Below are positions 55,874-64,000 of a stretch of 64,000 nt of DNA, one piece after another (position 1 is the first letter of the stretch; every line of letters starts with the position of its first letter). The translations under genes were made by a program, and so were the position numbers. Below the pieces are notes generated by a model. It made no database searches. It had not been told where the DNA came from and saw nothing but the letters and a program-made list of their open reading frames with translations. Source of the DNA: Pseudomonas chlororaphis (GTDB lineage: Bacteria; Pseudomonadota; Gammaproteobacteria; Pseudomonadales; Pseudomonadaceae); NCBI GenBank assembly GCA_001023535.1, contig CP011020.1, positions 6,025,266 to 6,089,265 of the forward strand, given 5' to 3'.

Positions 55874-56914
55874 ATGAACAAGGCAGATCGGTACCTGCAG
55901 GCCGGCACACGGGAAAACACCCGGCGCAGCTACCGCGCAGCGATAGAACACTTTGAAGTGACATGGGGCGGGTTTCTGCCGGCGACTGGCGACGGCATCG
56001 TGCGCTACCTCGCCGAGTACGCGGACAAGCACACCATAAACACGCTGAAGCAGCGCCTGGCCGCTTTGGCCCAGTGGCACATCACGCAGGGCTTCCCTGA
56101 TCCCACGAAGACACCCACCGTTAAGCAGATGATCAAGGGCATTCGGACATTGCATCCAGCCCAAGAGAAACAGGCGACCCCTCTCCTTCTACTTCACTTG
56201 GAACAAGCGGTGAGCTGGCTGGAGCGCGAAGCGGGTCTTGCGGCTGAGCGTGGAAACTATAGAAACGTGATGAGGCATCGGCGCGACATCGCCCTGGTGC
56301 TGATTGGATTCTGGCGGGGATTCCGCGGGGATGAACTGGCGCGTCTGCAGGTAGAACACACCCAAGCAGAATCAGGGGTAGGTATCACCTTCTATCTGCC
56401 GCACACGAAGGGCGATCGGCAGCATCTGGGTGCTTCATTCCACACCCCTGCCCTGAAGGGGCTTTGCCCTGTGCAGGCTTACATCAATTGGATCACCGTA
56501 GCCGGCATTACGCGCGGGCCGGTGTTTAGGAAAGTGGATCGCTGGGGAAATCTTGCTGAGGACGGCATCAACTCCGGCAGCCTGATACCTCTACTTCGCC
56601 GTATCTTCAAGCAGGCGGGTGTCTCGGCTGACCTTTACAGCAGCCACTCCATGCGTCGTGGCTTTGCCACTTGGGCTTCAGCGAATGGCTGGGATATCAA
56701 GGGACTGATGAGTTATGTGGGCTGGAAGGATGTGAAGTCAGCCTTGCGTTATGTCGATGCGCGCATATCGTTTGGCGGTATGGCGGCTCTCGCCACACCA
56801 CCAAACACCCCTGCCAGCCAGATAGCTCCAGGAGCACCTGACTCTACCGATCAGACTCCGACACAGGAGAAAGTGTCAGCACTGGCGGGCGGAGAACAGA
56901 AGGAACATCAGTGA
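55874..56914 (+). CDS. Tyrosine recombinase, TnpS-like
   Basis: The 346-residue protein has a core-binding N-terminal domain and the tyrosine recombinase catalytic residues: Arg in GFWRGFRGDELARL, HSMRRGF (HxxR), the His/Trp position in GWKDV and the Tyr in SALRYVD. AAGGG precedes the ATG. It diverges from a coiled-coil protein, matching the TnpS-TnpT pair that resolves cointegrates. No Tn3 transposase remains in the window. Confidence 0.85.
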   Translation: MNKADRYLQAGTRENTRRSYRAAIEHFEVTWGGFLPATGDGIVRYLAEYADKHTINTLKQRLAALAQWHITQGFPDPTKTPTVKQMIKGIRTLHPAQEKQATPLLLLHLEQAVSWLEREAGLAAERGNYRNVMRHRRDIALVLIGFWRGFRGDELARLQVEHTQAESGVGITFYLPHTKGDRQHLGASFHTPALKGLCPVQAYINWITVAGITRGPVFRKVDRWGNLAEDGINSGSLIPLLRRIFKQAGVSADLYSSHSMRRGFATWASANGWDIKGLMSYVGWKDVKSALRYVDARISFGGMAALATPPNTPASQIAPGAPDSTDQTPTQEKVSALAGGEQKEHQ

Positions 56915-57232
56915 CTTTCGGATGTTTGCGCGGAGTACCCCTCACTCTAGCAACCCCAACGGCGGCGCCGTGGCCTCACCGACCTATGACACTCAATAAT
57001 ATTGTGGGTGACGATTATCTTCTGCTGAAGACAAGGAGAACTCTCTACTCAATTTGGAAAATCCGTTTTAACTGCGTCTTCGAGATTGAGATATGCACGC
57101 AGGTCTGACGCGGGTATCCAATTATCAGGTTGAAATTAACCTGTACCATTAACAAAGGCGATGCATCTGGAGGTTCTGCGAACGAAGGCTTTAAACTGGC
57201 GCGCTATTGGAATTGACCATATCAACTTCTCG
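56915..57232. other. Gene-free stretch between recombinase and transposon operon
   Basis: About 320 bases. No convincing gene. The transposon operon ends at its right side, so an element end could be here; no clear terminal repeat is seen. Confidence 0.35.
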
Positions 57233-57715
57233 CTAGGACTGATCACAGCTCGCCGGGGTAGCCTGTCCCTGTAAACGTGTACGATGAATTTTCGCCAAAG
57301 CAGCTGAAGCCTTTGATCTAATGTGATCAAGGTTTGCTTGGTAGATATTGGCCCTGGATCCAATCATCCCCACTGGCCACTGATAAAACTCAAACAGAAA
57401 CAGATCCGCAAAGTCGCGAGCCAAGCTGAAGTGGCGCCCAGTCGGCCAAGGTGAATAGATATCAATCTGATTGAAGCGCATTGGGCGCTGATGAGTGCGT
57501 GAGGCATGGTTTGTTTTTGACCTGAAATAGCCGGCAGTCGAACAACCAGTTCCCACGGAGCTCATGCTGGGCTGCACCGAGTACTTAATAACATGAACAA
57601 CCGGAACCGATACGATGCAGTTTATCCAAGCTCCAGTATTTTCTCCATGCGACCCAACGCAGATTGCACCTAAGGGAATCGATACGTCTATCACGTAGGA
57701 GAATTTACCAGTCAT
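57233..57715 (-). CDS. Unknown fifth gene of the Tn7-like operon
   Basis: The 160-residue protein begins MTGKFSYVIDVSIPLGAIC, 39 nt after the TniQ-like stop on the same strand. I recognise no domain. Its position suggests a role in target choice or regulation. Confidence 0.5.
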   Translation of the reverse strand: MTGKFSYVIDVSIPLGAICVGSHGENTGAWINCIVSVPVVHVIKYSVQPSMSSVGTGCSTAGYFRSKTNHASRTHQRPMRFNQIDIYSPWPTGRHFSLARDFADLFLFEFYQWPVGMIGSRANIYQANLDHIRSKASAALAKIHRTRLQGQATPASCDQS

Positions 57716-57754
57716 GACTCACCAACTCCATCAGCACAGAAGCAAATTTGATAA

Positions 57755-58792
57755 TCAGTCATTCCAATTCTTGACATGAGCCGACTCCATAAAGCCGGAT
57801 ACGAACTGCTGCATCCTGCTATTAATGCATTCGATCTTCCACTGCATGAGCCGTCGGCTGATTAGAGCACTGTGCTCAGGCGAAAAGCCATTGCTTGCCG
57901 CTCCAAGCTCCTTGGCATCCGTAAAACCTAACGTACTACCAGTTGAGCGAATAAACTGCTCAATGCCATGATCGTCGTTAGAGGAAAAGACCTCATGGAG
58001 CCAACCAAGGATTATTATTGCAGCTCTCCTATGGGCAACACCGGCAATCAACGGCCCCAAATTGAAAGCCTGCTGAAATGCGAGATTATGATTGTGCAGA
58101 GCGCGATACGGTATTAAGCGGTTCACTAAGCCAAATTTTGGGTATAGAAATAAAGAAATTAAAAATTTCGATGATCTCCACTCGGGCAGCTCAACTCCAC
58201 CACTCTCATTGACTAGGCGAGCATCCCTACCTCCACGAAATTCAAACTCACGCAATAGCGATTGCATTCGAAGCAAAGAATCGAATAACTGGCTAGCTTC
58301 ATCATAGCGAGAAGCTGAAATACACCGCAGTCCCTGTTCGTGATACAGCTGGAACACCTTCATTGCTATGTTGAGATTTGGGGCGGTGAGATCGACAGCA
58401 TCAAGCAAAGGTGTATTGTGTTGGGCGCATACAACGGTAGCTACCGAACACCATTCCTTCCTGAACACAGGAAACTGAAAATTCGCAATGCTTTCACAAA
58501 GGCAACCATAACAGAAACTCCTACGATAGTACCGTGGTATAACCCATGCACTGGGCGCCTGAAATAATATAGCCCGCTCATCCGCCCTTATATTAAGTGC
58601 GTCGCATGCCAAACGTGCAAAAGCCGATGACGCCGTGAAATCTGGATCAAAGTCTTCTGACAGCGCACAGGAAGTCCATAGCTGCGCAAGATCTTCGCGG
58701 TCAAGCGTAGAGGTCTTCGAGAATAGGCTCTGCCTGTAAACCCAGCTGGAGAAAATTTCACTTTCATGCGTTGGCCAATCAAAGCATTTCAT
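57755..58792 (-). CDS. tniQ: TniQ/TnsD-like target protein
   Basis: The 345-residue protein has the TniQ pattern: a start like other TniQ proteins (FDWPTHESEIFSSWVYR) and a zinc-binding set, SFCYGCLCE about residue 115 and VVCAQHNTPLLD about 140. TniQ recognises a target and recruits the AAA protein. Its ATG overlaps the small ATPase gene (ATGA). Confidence 0.75.
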   Translation of the reverse strand: MKCFDWPTHESEIFSSWVYRQSLFSKTSTLDREDLAQLWTSCALSEDFDPDFTASSAFARLACDALNIRADERAILFQAPSAWVIPRYYRRSFCYGCLCESIANFQFPVFRKEWCSVATVVCAQHNTPLLDAVDLTAPNLNIAMKVFQLYHEQGLRCISASRYDEASQLFDSLLRMQSLLREFEFRGGRDARLVNESGGVELPEWRSSKFLISLFLYPKFGLVNRLIPYRALHNHNLAFQQAFNLGPLIAGVAHRRAAIIILGWLHEVFSSNDDHGIEQFIRSTGSTLGFTDAKELGAASNGFSPEHSALISRRLMQWKIECINSRMQQFVSGFMESAHVKNWND

Positions 58793-59469
58793 TTTCGGTC
58801 GCCTCGATGACTTTGCTGATATGTGTAAGCAGGGTGAAATAGTCTGAGCATTGTTTTAGCCAAGTTTCCTTCAGTCACCCTGAAAAGGTGATCAAGTGCC
58901 TGCCTGCAAAATTCAGCACCTGATCTCTCCGCAATCACAGACTCAAAGAAATCCTTATACTCAACTAGATCTAGAAACCCAGATAACTCAACGCATCTAT
59001 ACGAATGTTGGCAAAGCGTCGAAAGCTTCAGCAGCTCAAGAGACCCCTCTCCATTGCTTGAAATCACAATATTAGTTTTTGGTAGCGCCCCCAAAATCCA
59101 TTGTAGCTGTATAATAGATCGTCGCTTAGACGATTCTGATAGCGAAAAAAATCCAAAATCGTCAATATAGATAGTTGAAAAATTTCTTAGAGAAAACAGC
59201 TCATCAACAAACCTTGGAATGCCAAATTTTTCCTGGAACTCAATGTCAAGGCCTAAGCAGTCGTAAAACTGTCCAAGCAGATCCAGCCCGGAAAGATCCG
59301 GATGCTCTGCGATACACATGACGGGGCGGAGAGATCGATGCTTCATATAACCCAAGCATGTTGTTAGCCCAAACCCTGGCTGAGATAAGACGTGGCACAA
59401 AGTGCCTTCGCAAGCCAAAGCGCCGGATATTGAATTCACTGCAATTAGTTGCGAGGGCGAAAGGTTCAT
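58789..59469 (-). CDS. Second small AAA ATPase of the transposon
   Basis: The 226-residue protein has a Walker A-like loop (LSQPGFGLTT), a Walker B region (TIYIDDFGFF) and an arginine-bearing end. It overlaps both neighbours by 4 nt (ATGA), so the order TnsC-ATPase-TniQ is one translation unit. It is too short for a normal TnsC. A paired ATPase is known in comM-type Tn6022/AbaR elements (tniB plus tniD), and this may be its relative. Confidence 0.65.
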   Translation of the reverse strand: MNLSPSQLIAVNSISGALACEGTLCHVLSQPGFGLTTCLGYMKHRSLRPVMCIAEHPDLSGLDLLGQFYDCLGLDIEFQEKFGIPRFVDELFSLRNFSTIYIDDFGFFSLSESSKRRSIIQLQWILGALPKTNIVISSNGEGSLELLKLSTLCQHSYRCVELSGFLDLVEYKDFFESVIAERSGAEFCRQALDHLFRVTEGNLAKTMLRLFHPAYTYQQSHRGDRK

Positions 59470-60356
59470 ACTGTTTTTTTCTTCATTTTTTTTGGATCGT
59501 GGATATTAAAACCATATCTCATGGCGATCATATCAAGTTTAGAAAATTGAGCCGCCGTAATACGCTCAATGCCTTGTTCGATTGCGTCCATTGTAAGGCA
59601 CTTTAGTATTTTCACGATATTATCGAGTATCCCATGCGAATGCGCATGAATCAAAGATCTAAGCTTCTGACCTGCAACATTCGACGGCAACTTGAGTGGC
59701 AGGTAGGTTTCATAAGTGGCAATGAAGTCAACAAAATCCTGATCAAGCTTCCAAGCTCGTAATGGCCACTGAACAAACCGTCGATCTAAAATTCTATCCA
59801 AAGCTATTGCTTCATTAGCAACCGAGTTCCCAAAGGCGATAATACAAAGCTTAATATTTCCTTCGGCGAGACTTCGCATCAGAGATAGAAGAGTTCGTTT
59901 GTTGCCATAGGCTTCAAGCATCCCATCAGACAACTCATCAATGACAATAGCTCCAATATTTTCTGCTTGAATCTTTCTTACGATCATATCGACACGGTTC
60001 GCAGCGGTAGTCCGCTTTCCAACTTGCACACCAAATCGCTCGCATAAAGCATCGTGCAACTTATAACGATTTATATTTTCCGTGAGGGTTATAAATATCA
60101 TTTTCCTTCCAGAGAGCTCACCGAGATGTTGAAGTCTATAAAATAGCGCGGACTTCCCATCCCCTCCCTCTCCATGGATGAATATACTGGAGGCTTGTAT
60201 CTGATTATCCGTATATAACATATGCTTCAAGCAAGTAAATAGCGGCTCGTAGCGAGGCGTGTCAATCCAGATATCATGACGTGCGATTCTGATACGTTCT
60301 TCATTCGGCAAGTCTGCTTGGTGCCTCAAAATTTCTTTGATATGAGCATATGGCAT
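59466..60356 (-). CDS. tniB: TnsC/TniB-like AAA regulator
   Basis: The 296-residue protein has Walker A GEGGDGKSALF, Walker B GAIVIDELSDG and sensor-like residues. Its N-terminal part (IARHDIWIDTPRYEPLFTCL) resembles TniB. It would link TniQ-bound target to the transposase. Confidence 0.85.
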   Translation of the reverse strand: MPYAHIKEILRHQADLPNEERIRIARHDIWIDTPRYEPLFTCLKHMLYTDNQIQASSIFIHGEGGDGKSALFYRLQHLGELSGRKMIFITLTENINRYKLHDALCERFGVQVGKRTTAANRVDMIVRKIQAENIGAIVIDELSDGMLEAYGNKRTLLSLMRSLAEGNIKLCIIAFGNSVANEAIALDRILDRRFVQWPLRAWKLDQDFVDFIATYETYLPLKLPSNVAGQKLRSLIHAHSHGILDNIVKILKCLTMDAIEQGIERITAAQFSKLDMIAMRYGFNIHDPKKMKKKTV

Positions 60357-60376
60357 AATATTTTTCCCTATGGTAT

Positions 60377-62251
60377 TTACGACTGATCTTTGTCTTCAAT
60401 GATTCTAGGAACAAAAATATCCTCTACGAGATCCGCTTCAATTATTCTGGGCAAAAGAAACTGATGCTCTTGTTCAGCACTATCAGCACTCATCATCGTA
60501 TATATTTTGGAGTCATCGATCACTTCAGCCTCGGAAACGTTCGACTCCACCACCGCAAGATCTATTGCCGGGACAGTAGGTGCTGGCTGGACTGGTGGTT
60601 TAGGGGAGTTCATAAAGGAAGTTTTCAGGGCGACAGCTTCTTGAATTATTTCTGCCTGATGATCCATAGCGTCATAGGCAAACTCATCATCTATGACACC
60701 GCTCGGCATATTGATCAAACCCTCTTTACGTTTCGACATTTGTTTATGGTTTGCATAGGACTCCCAGCTCAGAGAAAGACCATCCTTGGTATATGAACAT
60801 GGAACCTTCAAGAAGCCATCTGGAGTCTTGGCCCAGATATAGCTAAGGTCATAACGAGAATATTTTATATCTAGCCTGCTTCCTACATACTTTTTCAATT
60901 CCTCGCAAACAAACCTCCGACCAGCAAAGTTAATCCCATATGGATGTATTTTGTAATCAAAACCCGTCGGCATGAAATCCAAGATAAAACGATATTGATC
61001 CTTTGCGTCAATCACGCGAGTTGGATCATATTTTCCTTGATCACGGTAATGACTCCAGGCTTGGCGAGGGGTGCACCCCAGAGATCTATGGATCGTTCCG
61101 TGGTAAATTGTGACCTGCTTTAGAAACCACTCCGTGAACTGACGGAAATCCATGGTTGCATTCAGCTCACTTTCAAAGCTCTCTCGTTCTACAGGGTTAC
61201 TGCCAGTTGATCCAGGAAGAAAGTGCACTGCAGTTGTCATGAATGTCCCTATTACTCGTTCGATGATCCCTCCATACCATTTTTTATCTTTCGGGCGATG
61301 ATCCCACTCCATCCCCCACTCTCTGCACTGCTGGATAAATCTTTCGCTAGTAAACTCCGCAGCATTGTCAGTAAATATCACAACCGGCACGCCAAAAAAT
61401 GGATACTCATTTGGGTTCTTTAGGAATGTGAACAAATGAAAATCTTTCGTCAGAACTGCAAATGCCAGTGCAGCTGCTACCGTGTCCAAGTTAGGGGCTT
61501 CGAGACTTAAATAAAAACCTAGCACTACTCTTGATTTGTCGCACAGAATCATTGTGACCCATGGCCGCCCAATGATTACGTCTCTGTTTTGTTCGTCCAC
61601 TAGCAGCAAGTCAACGCGGGTGTGATCCATTGATACACGCTGGAGCAATAGATCTATTACAAGTTTTTTTGGCCTGAATCCGTATTTTTGATTGAAAGCT
61701 TCTTCCGTGAGTTTTTGTCGATCTCTTTCCTTTTCTGGCTTCGCTAGTAGAAACCTTCGAGCAGCATGCCGGGTGACAGGTCGCTCTCCCGACACAACAC
61801 AATATCTCCGTGCGTATTTCAACAGAACGCTAATAGATGCCTTCGAGCCCTTGTAATCATTTTGAAAAGATTTTTCTAGTGCAGCTATTTGGCCTGTTGT
61901 AGAGCGATGACTACCTTTCGGTGTACCCTTGTTTTCTCGAACGATACTTTTACCATTGCGGTAATCATTCAGCAGTTTATAAAACTGACTATGCTTTAAC
62001 CCCAAAAGGCTCATGCCTCTTTGGGGTGGCATTCCTAGAATCACTTGATCGAAAATAGAGGCACGCTCACGCGCGATTGCTTCCTCTCGTTCATCAATAG
62101 TTCTTTCATAGTAAGGGATGAGTTCTTTGCTTGGCGGAACTCCGGACTCTTTCCAGTCTCTGGGGATGCCGTGATTTGGATTAATGATTACTTCCGTGGA
62201 GGGTAGGTTATTCTCGATAGCTTCCTCTGTGCCTAATGGCTTCTTATCCAT
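60377..62251 (-). CDS. tniA: TnsB/TniA-like DDE transposase
   Basis: The 624-residue protein has an HTH-rich N-terminal part and an rve integrase core with three catalytic acids: SMDHTRVDLLL, FTDNAAEFTS and GGIIERVIG. A Mu-type C-terminal domain follows (PYGINFAGRRFVCEEL). The ATG at 62251 is preferred to a TTG at 62257. It leads a tightly packed operon. There is no TnsA-like endonuclease gene, so it should cut only the 3' strands and make cointegrates. Confidence 0.92.
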   Translation of the reverse strand: MDKKPLGTEEAIENNLPSTEVIINPNHGIPRDWKESGVPPSKELIPYYERTIDEREEAIARERASIFDQVILGMPPQRGMSLLGLKHSQFYKLLNDYRNGKSIVRENKGTPKGSHRSTTGQIAALEKSFQNDYKGSKASISVLLKYARRYCVVSGERPVTRHAARRFLLAKPEKERDRQKLTEEAFNQKYGFRPKKLVIDLLLQRVSMDHTRVDLLLVDEQNRDVIIGRPWVTMILCDKSRVVLGFYLSLEAPNLDTVAAALAFAVLTKDFHLFTFLKNPNEYPFFGVPVVIFTDNAAEFTSERFIQQCREWGMEWDHRPKDKKWYGGIIERVIGTFMTTAVHFLPGSTGSNPVERESFESELNATMDFRQFTEWFLKQVTIYHGTIHRSLGCTPRQAWSHYRDQGKYDPTRVIDAKDQYRFILDFMPTGFDYKIHPYGINFAGRRFVCEELKKYVGSRLDIKYSRYDLSYIWAKTPDGFLKVPCSYTKDGLSLSWESYANHKQMSKRKEGLINMPSGVIDDEFAYDAMDHQAEIIQEAVALKTSFMNSPKPPVQPAPTVPAIDLAVVESNVSEAEVIDDSKIYTMMSADSAEQEHQFLLPRIIEADLVEDIFVPRIIEDKDQS

Positions 62252-62271
62252 AACCAAATCTAGATTCTCAC

Positions 62272-62457
62272 TCAGATTGAATGACGTCCATCATAGTCAA
62301 AGACACCCTTCGCGCAAGCTGTCGGAAACTCACAAAAACGTTGTTAGATGACCAAATCTCGATTATTATGAATATTGAAAGCCAAAACTTTTATGTAGTC
62401 AGATTGTGTAAAATCAGAAAACTTTTTGAATATCAGAAAGTTGTAAAATAAAGTACA
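62272..62457. repeat. Candidate TnsB-binding repeats at transposon end
   Basis: TCAGA-headed units occur at 62272, 62399, 62414 and 62433. The pair TCAGATTGTGTAAAATCA and TCAGAAAGTTGTAAAATAA match well. Reading inward on the minus strand, a TGT at 62457-62455 could be the terminus. Tn7-like ends have several such sites. Confidence 0.45.
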
Positions 62458-63020
62458 AAAAAATCAAATTCAATATATGTGATAATCAACTACCCATCAC
62501 TTTCATCTGCGCGCATAGCAATTTCATTTTTAGTTCCAAAATATTCTATTTGTACGAGCCCGCGCATTAGACGAACTCGATTTATTTTGGTTTTAGGTAT
62601 TCGACGACTCTAAGAATGTCGTGGAAGCACTACCGAAGGTCTACCCAAAGGCGCAAAGGGATATTCGATTGTCGCAGCCAAGCCCGCTTCAAGGTCGAAC
62701 TCCGAATCGTGCTGAGAATTTCATCACCCAATTCGAGTTTCTCACGAGTCTGTGTAGCAGGGCATCGCATTAGCGTATTTAAGCCCCTTCATAGATAGGG
62801 CTTTATGCGCCCGAAGTACGCCCGGAGTTAAGGGGTACTACTGACGGTTCTTAACCGGAAAAATGAAAAATGCGTTCTATTATCGGAAAACAGAAATCTG
62901 TTTTCCGATAATAGAACGTGACCCTAATATAACCAATTGATAAATATGAAAATTCTATCTGTCCGGAATACTTTCAACGTTTACACCTGCTCCTACGGTT
63001 GCAACCTTTGTCCGCTCTGC
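62458..63020. other. AT-rich non-coding region
   Basis: Beyond the candidate transposon end lies AT-rich DNA to about 62.6 kb, then mixed sequence with no convincing gene, then the inverted repeat at 62.87 kb. Confidence 0.5.
62873..62918. repeat. Perfect 21-bp inverted repeat (22 with inner A/T)
   Basis: Arms at 62873-62893 and 62898-62918 are exact complements with an AAAT spacer. It follows the cytochrome gene (minus strand) and is next to T-rich runs, so it can act as a terminator. Two abutting element ends are also possible. Confidence 0.85.
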
Positions 63021-63404
63021 TCATCTTTTCCGGGTAATGAGTTCACTCATGTACTGATTCAAGTCACGCAGATCGTTGATGCTCCAGGCGTGCGGAGCAA
63101 TCTTCACGTTGTTTTCTCGCAAGGTTTTTGGAATCAGGCTTCCACTCGGGCGAAGAATGACCGATGAAACAATCACGCCGGGATAATCATTGAGTCGCTT
63201 CTTGAAGGCGGACGTGGTCAGGTCAGGCGTTGGCGGATTGCTCTTTTTCGCCAACGGCCCTGTTCCTTTGACGTCGGCGCCATGGCACACGGCGCATCGC
63301 TGTGTATAGAGATTCTTTCCATTGGCATTATCCGCATAGGATAACGAGGGCTGAAAAACACATGAAAAGCCAAGCAGAACAACAGGTAATATCTTCATTT
63401 GCAT
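63021..63404 (-). CDS. Exported monohaem cytochrome c
   Basis: The 127-residue protein has a signal peptide (ILPVVLLGFSCVFQPSLSYA) and a haem site CAVCHG near residue 37. A Met near the end may be the second ligand. It would carry electrons in the periplasm. Ordinary Pseudomonas composition. Confidence 0.85.
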   Translation of the reverse strand: MQMKILPVVLLGFSCVFQPSLSYADNANGKNLYTQRCAVCHGADVKGTGPLAKKSNPPTPDLTTSAFKKRLNDYPGVIVSSVILRPSGSLIPKTLRENNVKIAPHAWSINDLRDLNQYMSELITRKR

Positions 63405-63500
63405 TTATTTTATTCAGACGAAAAAACTATCCGCTCTTCTCGGAAGTCATGAGCGGCGCACAGTTGCTCACGACAAAGACATGCCGTGGATCATCAATCA

Positions 63501-64000
63501 CTACACCCATCGCCACACAGGCTCACTTAAACGCTCGGCAAAAAAGTCCGACAGCGCCTTGATTTTTACCGGCCGGGTGCGGGCCGAGGGGGTGACGAAA
63601 TACAAGCCGCCACGCGTCATGCTCCATTCCGGCAGCACCACGACCAAGCGCCCATCGGCCAGGTATTCGCTGGCTATGAATTCCGGCAGTTCGGCAATGG
63701 CCAGTCCTTCAAGCAACACTGGCAATAACGCATCCGAGTTGGTCACTCTTAACGGGCCGCTGGGCACCACGTCTTCTTCGGTGCCGTCTTTGTGGGTAAA
63801 CCGCCACACTTGGCTGCGGGCTCGATAGGCATAGCTCAGGCATGTACGGGTCGCCAGTTCGCGGGGATGGCTGGGGTGGCCGTGGGCAGCTAGATACGCC
63901 GGTGAGGCAACCAGGTATTGGGTGACCGCGCACAGATGCCGCGCAACCAGCGACGAATCCGGCAATACGGCAATGCGCAGTGCCGCATCGAAGCCCTCGG
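63501..64000 (-). CDS. LysR-type regulator, C-terminal part
   Basis: The frame runs off the window. The visible substrate-binding domain reads EGFDAALRIAVLPDSSLVAR, then YLVASPAYLAAHG and LRVTNSDALLPVLLEGLAIAELP, all typical. The HTH lies outside. Confidence 0.85.
   Translation of the reverse strand, partial: EGFDAALRIAVLPDSSLVARHLCAVTQYLVASPAYLAAHGHPSHPRELATRTCLSYAYRARSQVWRFTHKDGTEEDVVPSGPLRVTNSDALLPVLLEGLAIAELPEFIASEYLADGRLVVVLPEWSMTRGGLYFVTPSARTRPVKIKALSDFFAERLSEPVWRWV

Noticed and set aside
54659-56914. Complete Tn3-family transposon
   Set aside because: The recombinase pair looks like TnpS/TnpT, but no Tn3 transposase or Tn3-type terminal repeats were found in the window.
62616-62798. 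60-residue plus-strand frame right of the transposon
   Set aside because: No ribosome site or recognisable sequence; lies in a region without other coding signals.

Overview
The window looks like a Pseudomonas chromosome of the fluorescens group. The outer genes are ordinary high-GC Pseudomonas genes: phaG (only found in pseudomonads that make medium-chain polyhydroxyalkanoate), rsuA, a YY-repeat lipoprotein, tRNA-Gly(CCC), a cytochrome c and a LysR regulator. Nearly everything between about 5.15 kb and 62.9 kb is accessory DNA.

Left edge (1-5.15 kb): an ISL3 transposase relic, a lipoprotein, a diguanylate-cyclase-like protein with a degenerate GGDEF motif, a cysteine-rich CWC protein, rsuA and phaG. 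These are followed by a truncated tRNA-Gly relic and an intact tRNA-Gly(CCC), the likely entry point for islands.

Defence island (5.3-42.7 kb): a DEDDh exonuclease pair; a small membrane protein with a winged-helix protein; a HEPN-like gene split by a complete IS66-family element with 8-bp target duplications; an Ntn-hydrolase/proteasome-like protein; an HNH-zinc ribbon-membrane protein; an extended Thoeris operon (small membrane protein, Mrr-type nuclease, ThsB, ThsA, second TIR); an ImmA/IrrE regulator-peptidase with a partner; a PIN protein; an IS5-in-IS3 nest; a second ImmA/IrrE operon; small regulators; a DUF900 lipase-like hydrolase; a retron (phosphoribosyltransferase effector, possible ncRNA, reverse transcriptase); a HELAH-motif protein; Gabija (gajA-gajB); a nuclease-Toprim fusion; IS66 relics; and a stand-alone SIR2 protein. 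Several modules act on NAD or nucleic acids and would be expected to cause abortive infection.

Middle (43-54.2 kb): a seryl-tRNA synthetase without its usual core neighbours, small DUF6957-like paralogues, a frameshifted metallophosphoesterase, XRE-family and HTH-ParA proteins, membrane proteins and a large zinc-hook SMC/RloC-like ATPase.

Right (54.6-62.5 kb): a divergent coiled-coil DNA-binding protein and tyrosine recombinase that resemble the TnpT/TnpS cointegrate-resolution pair of Tn4651-type transposons. Next to them is an AT-rich five-gene operon of a Tn7/Tn5053-like transposon: TnsB/TniA, TnsC/TniB, a second small ATPase, a TniQ-like protein and an unknown gene. No TnsA is present. 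A transposase of this type without TnsA is expected to make cointegrates, so the adjacent recombinase pair may be its resolution system. This is the most interesting hypothesis in the window. Beyond it lie repeated candidate transposase-binding sites, a long perfect inverted repeat at 62.9 kb, and then core-like genes to the end.
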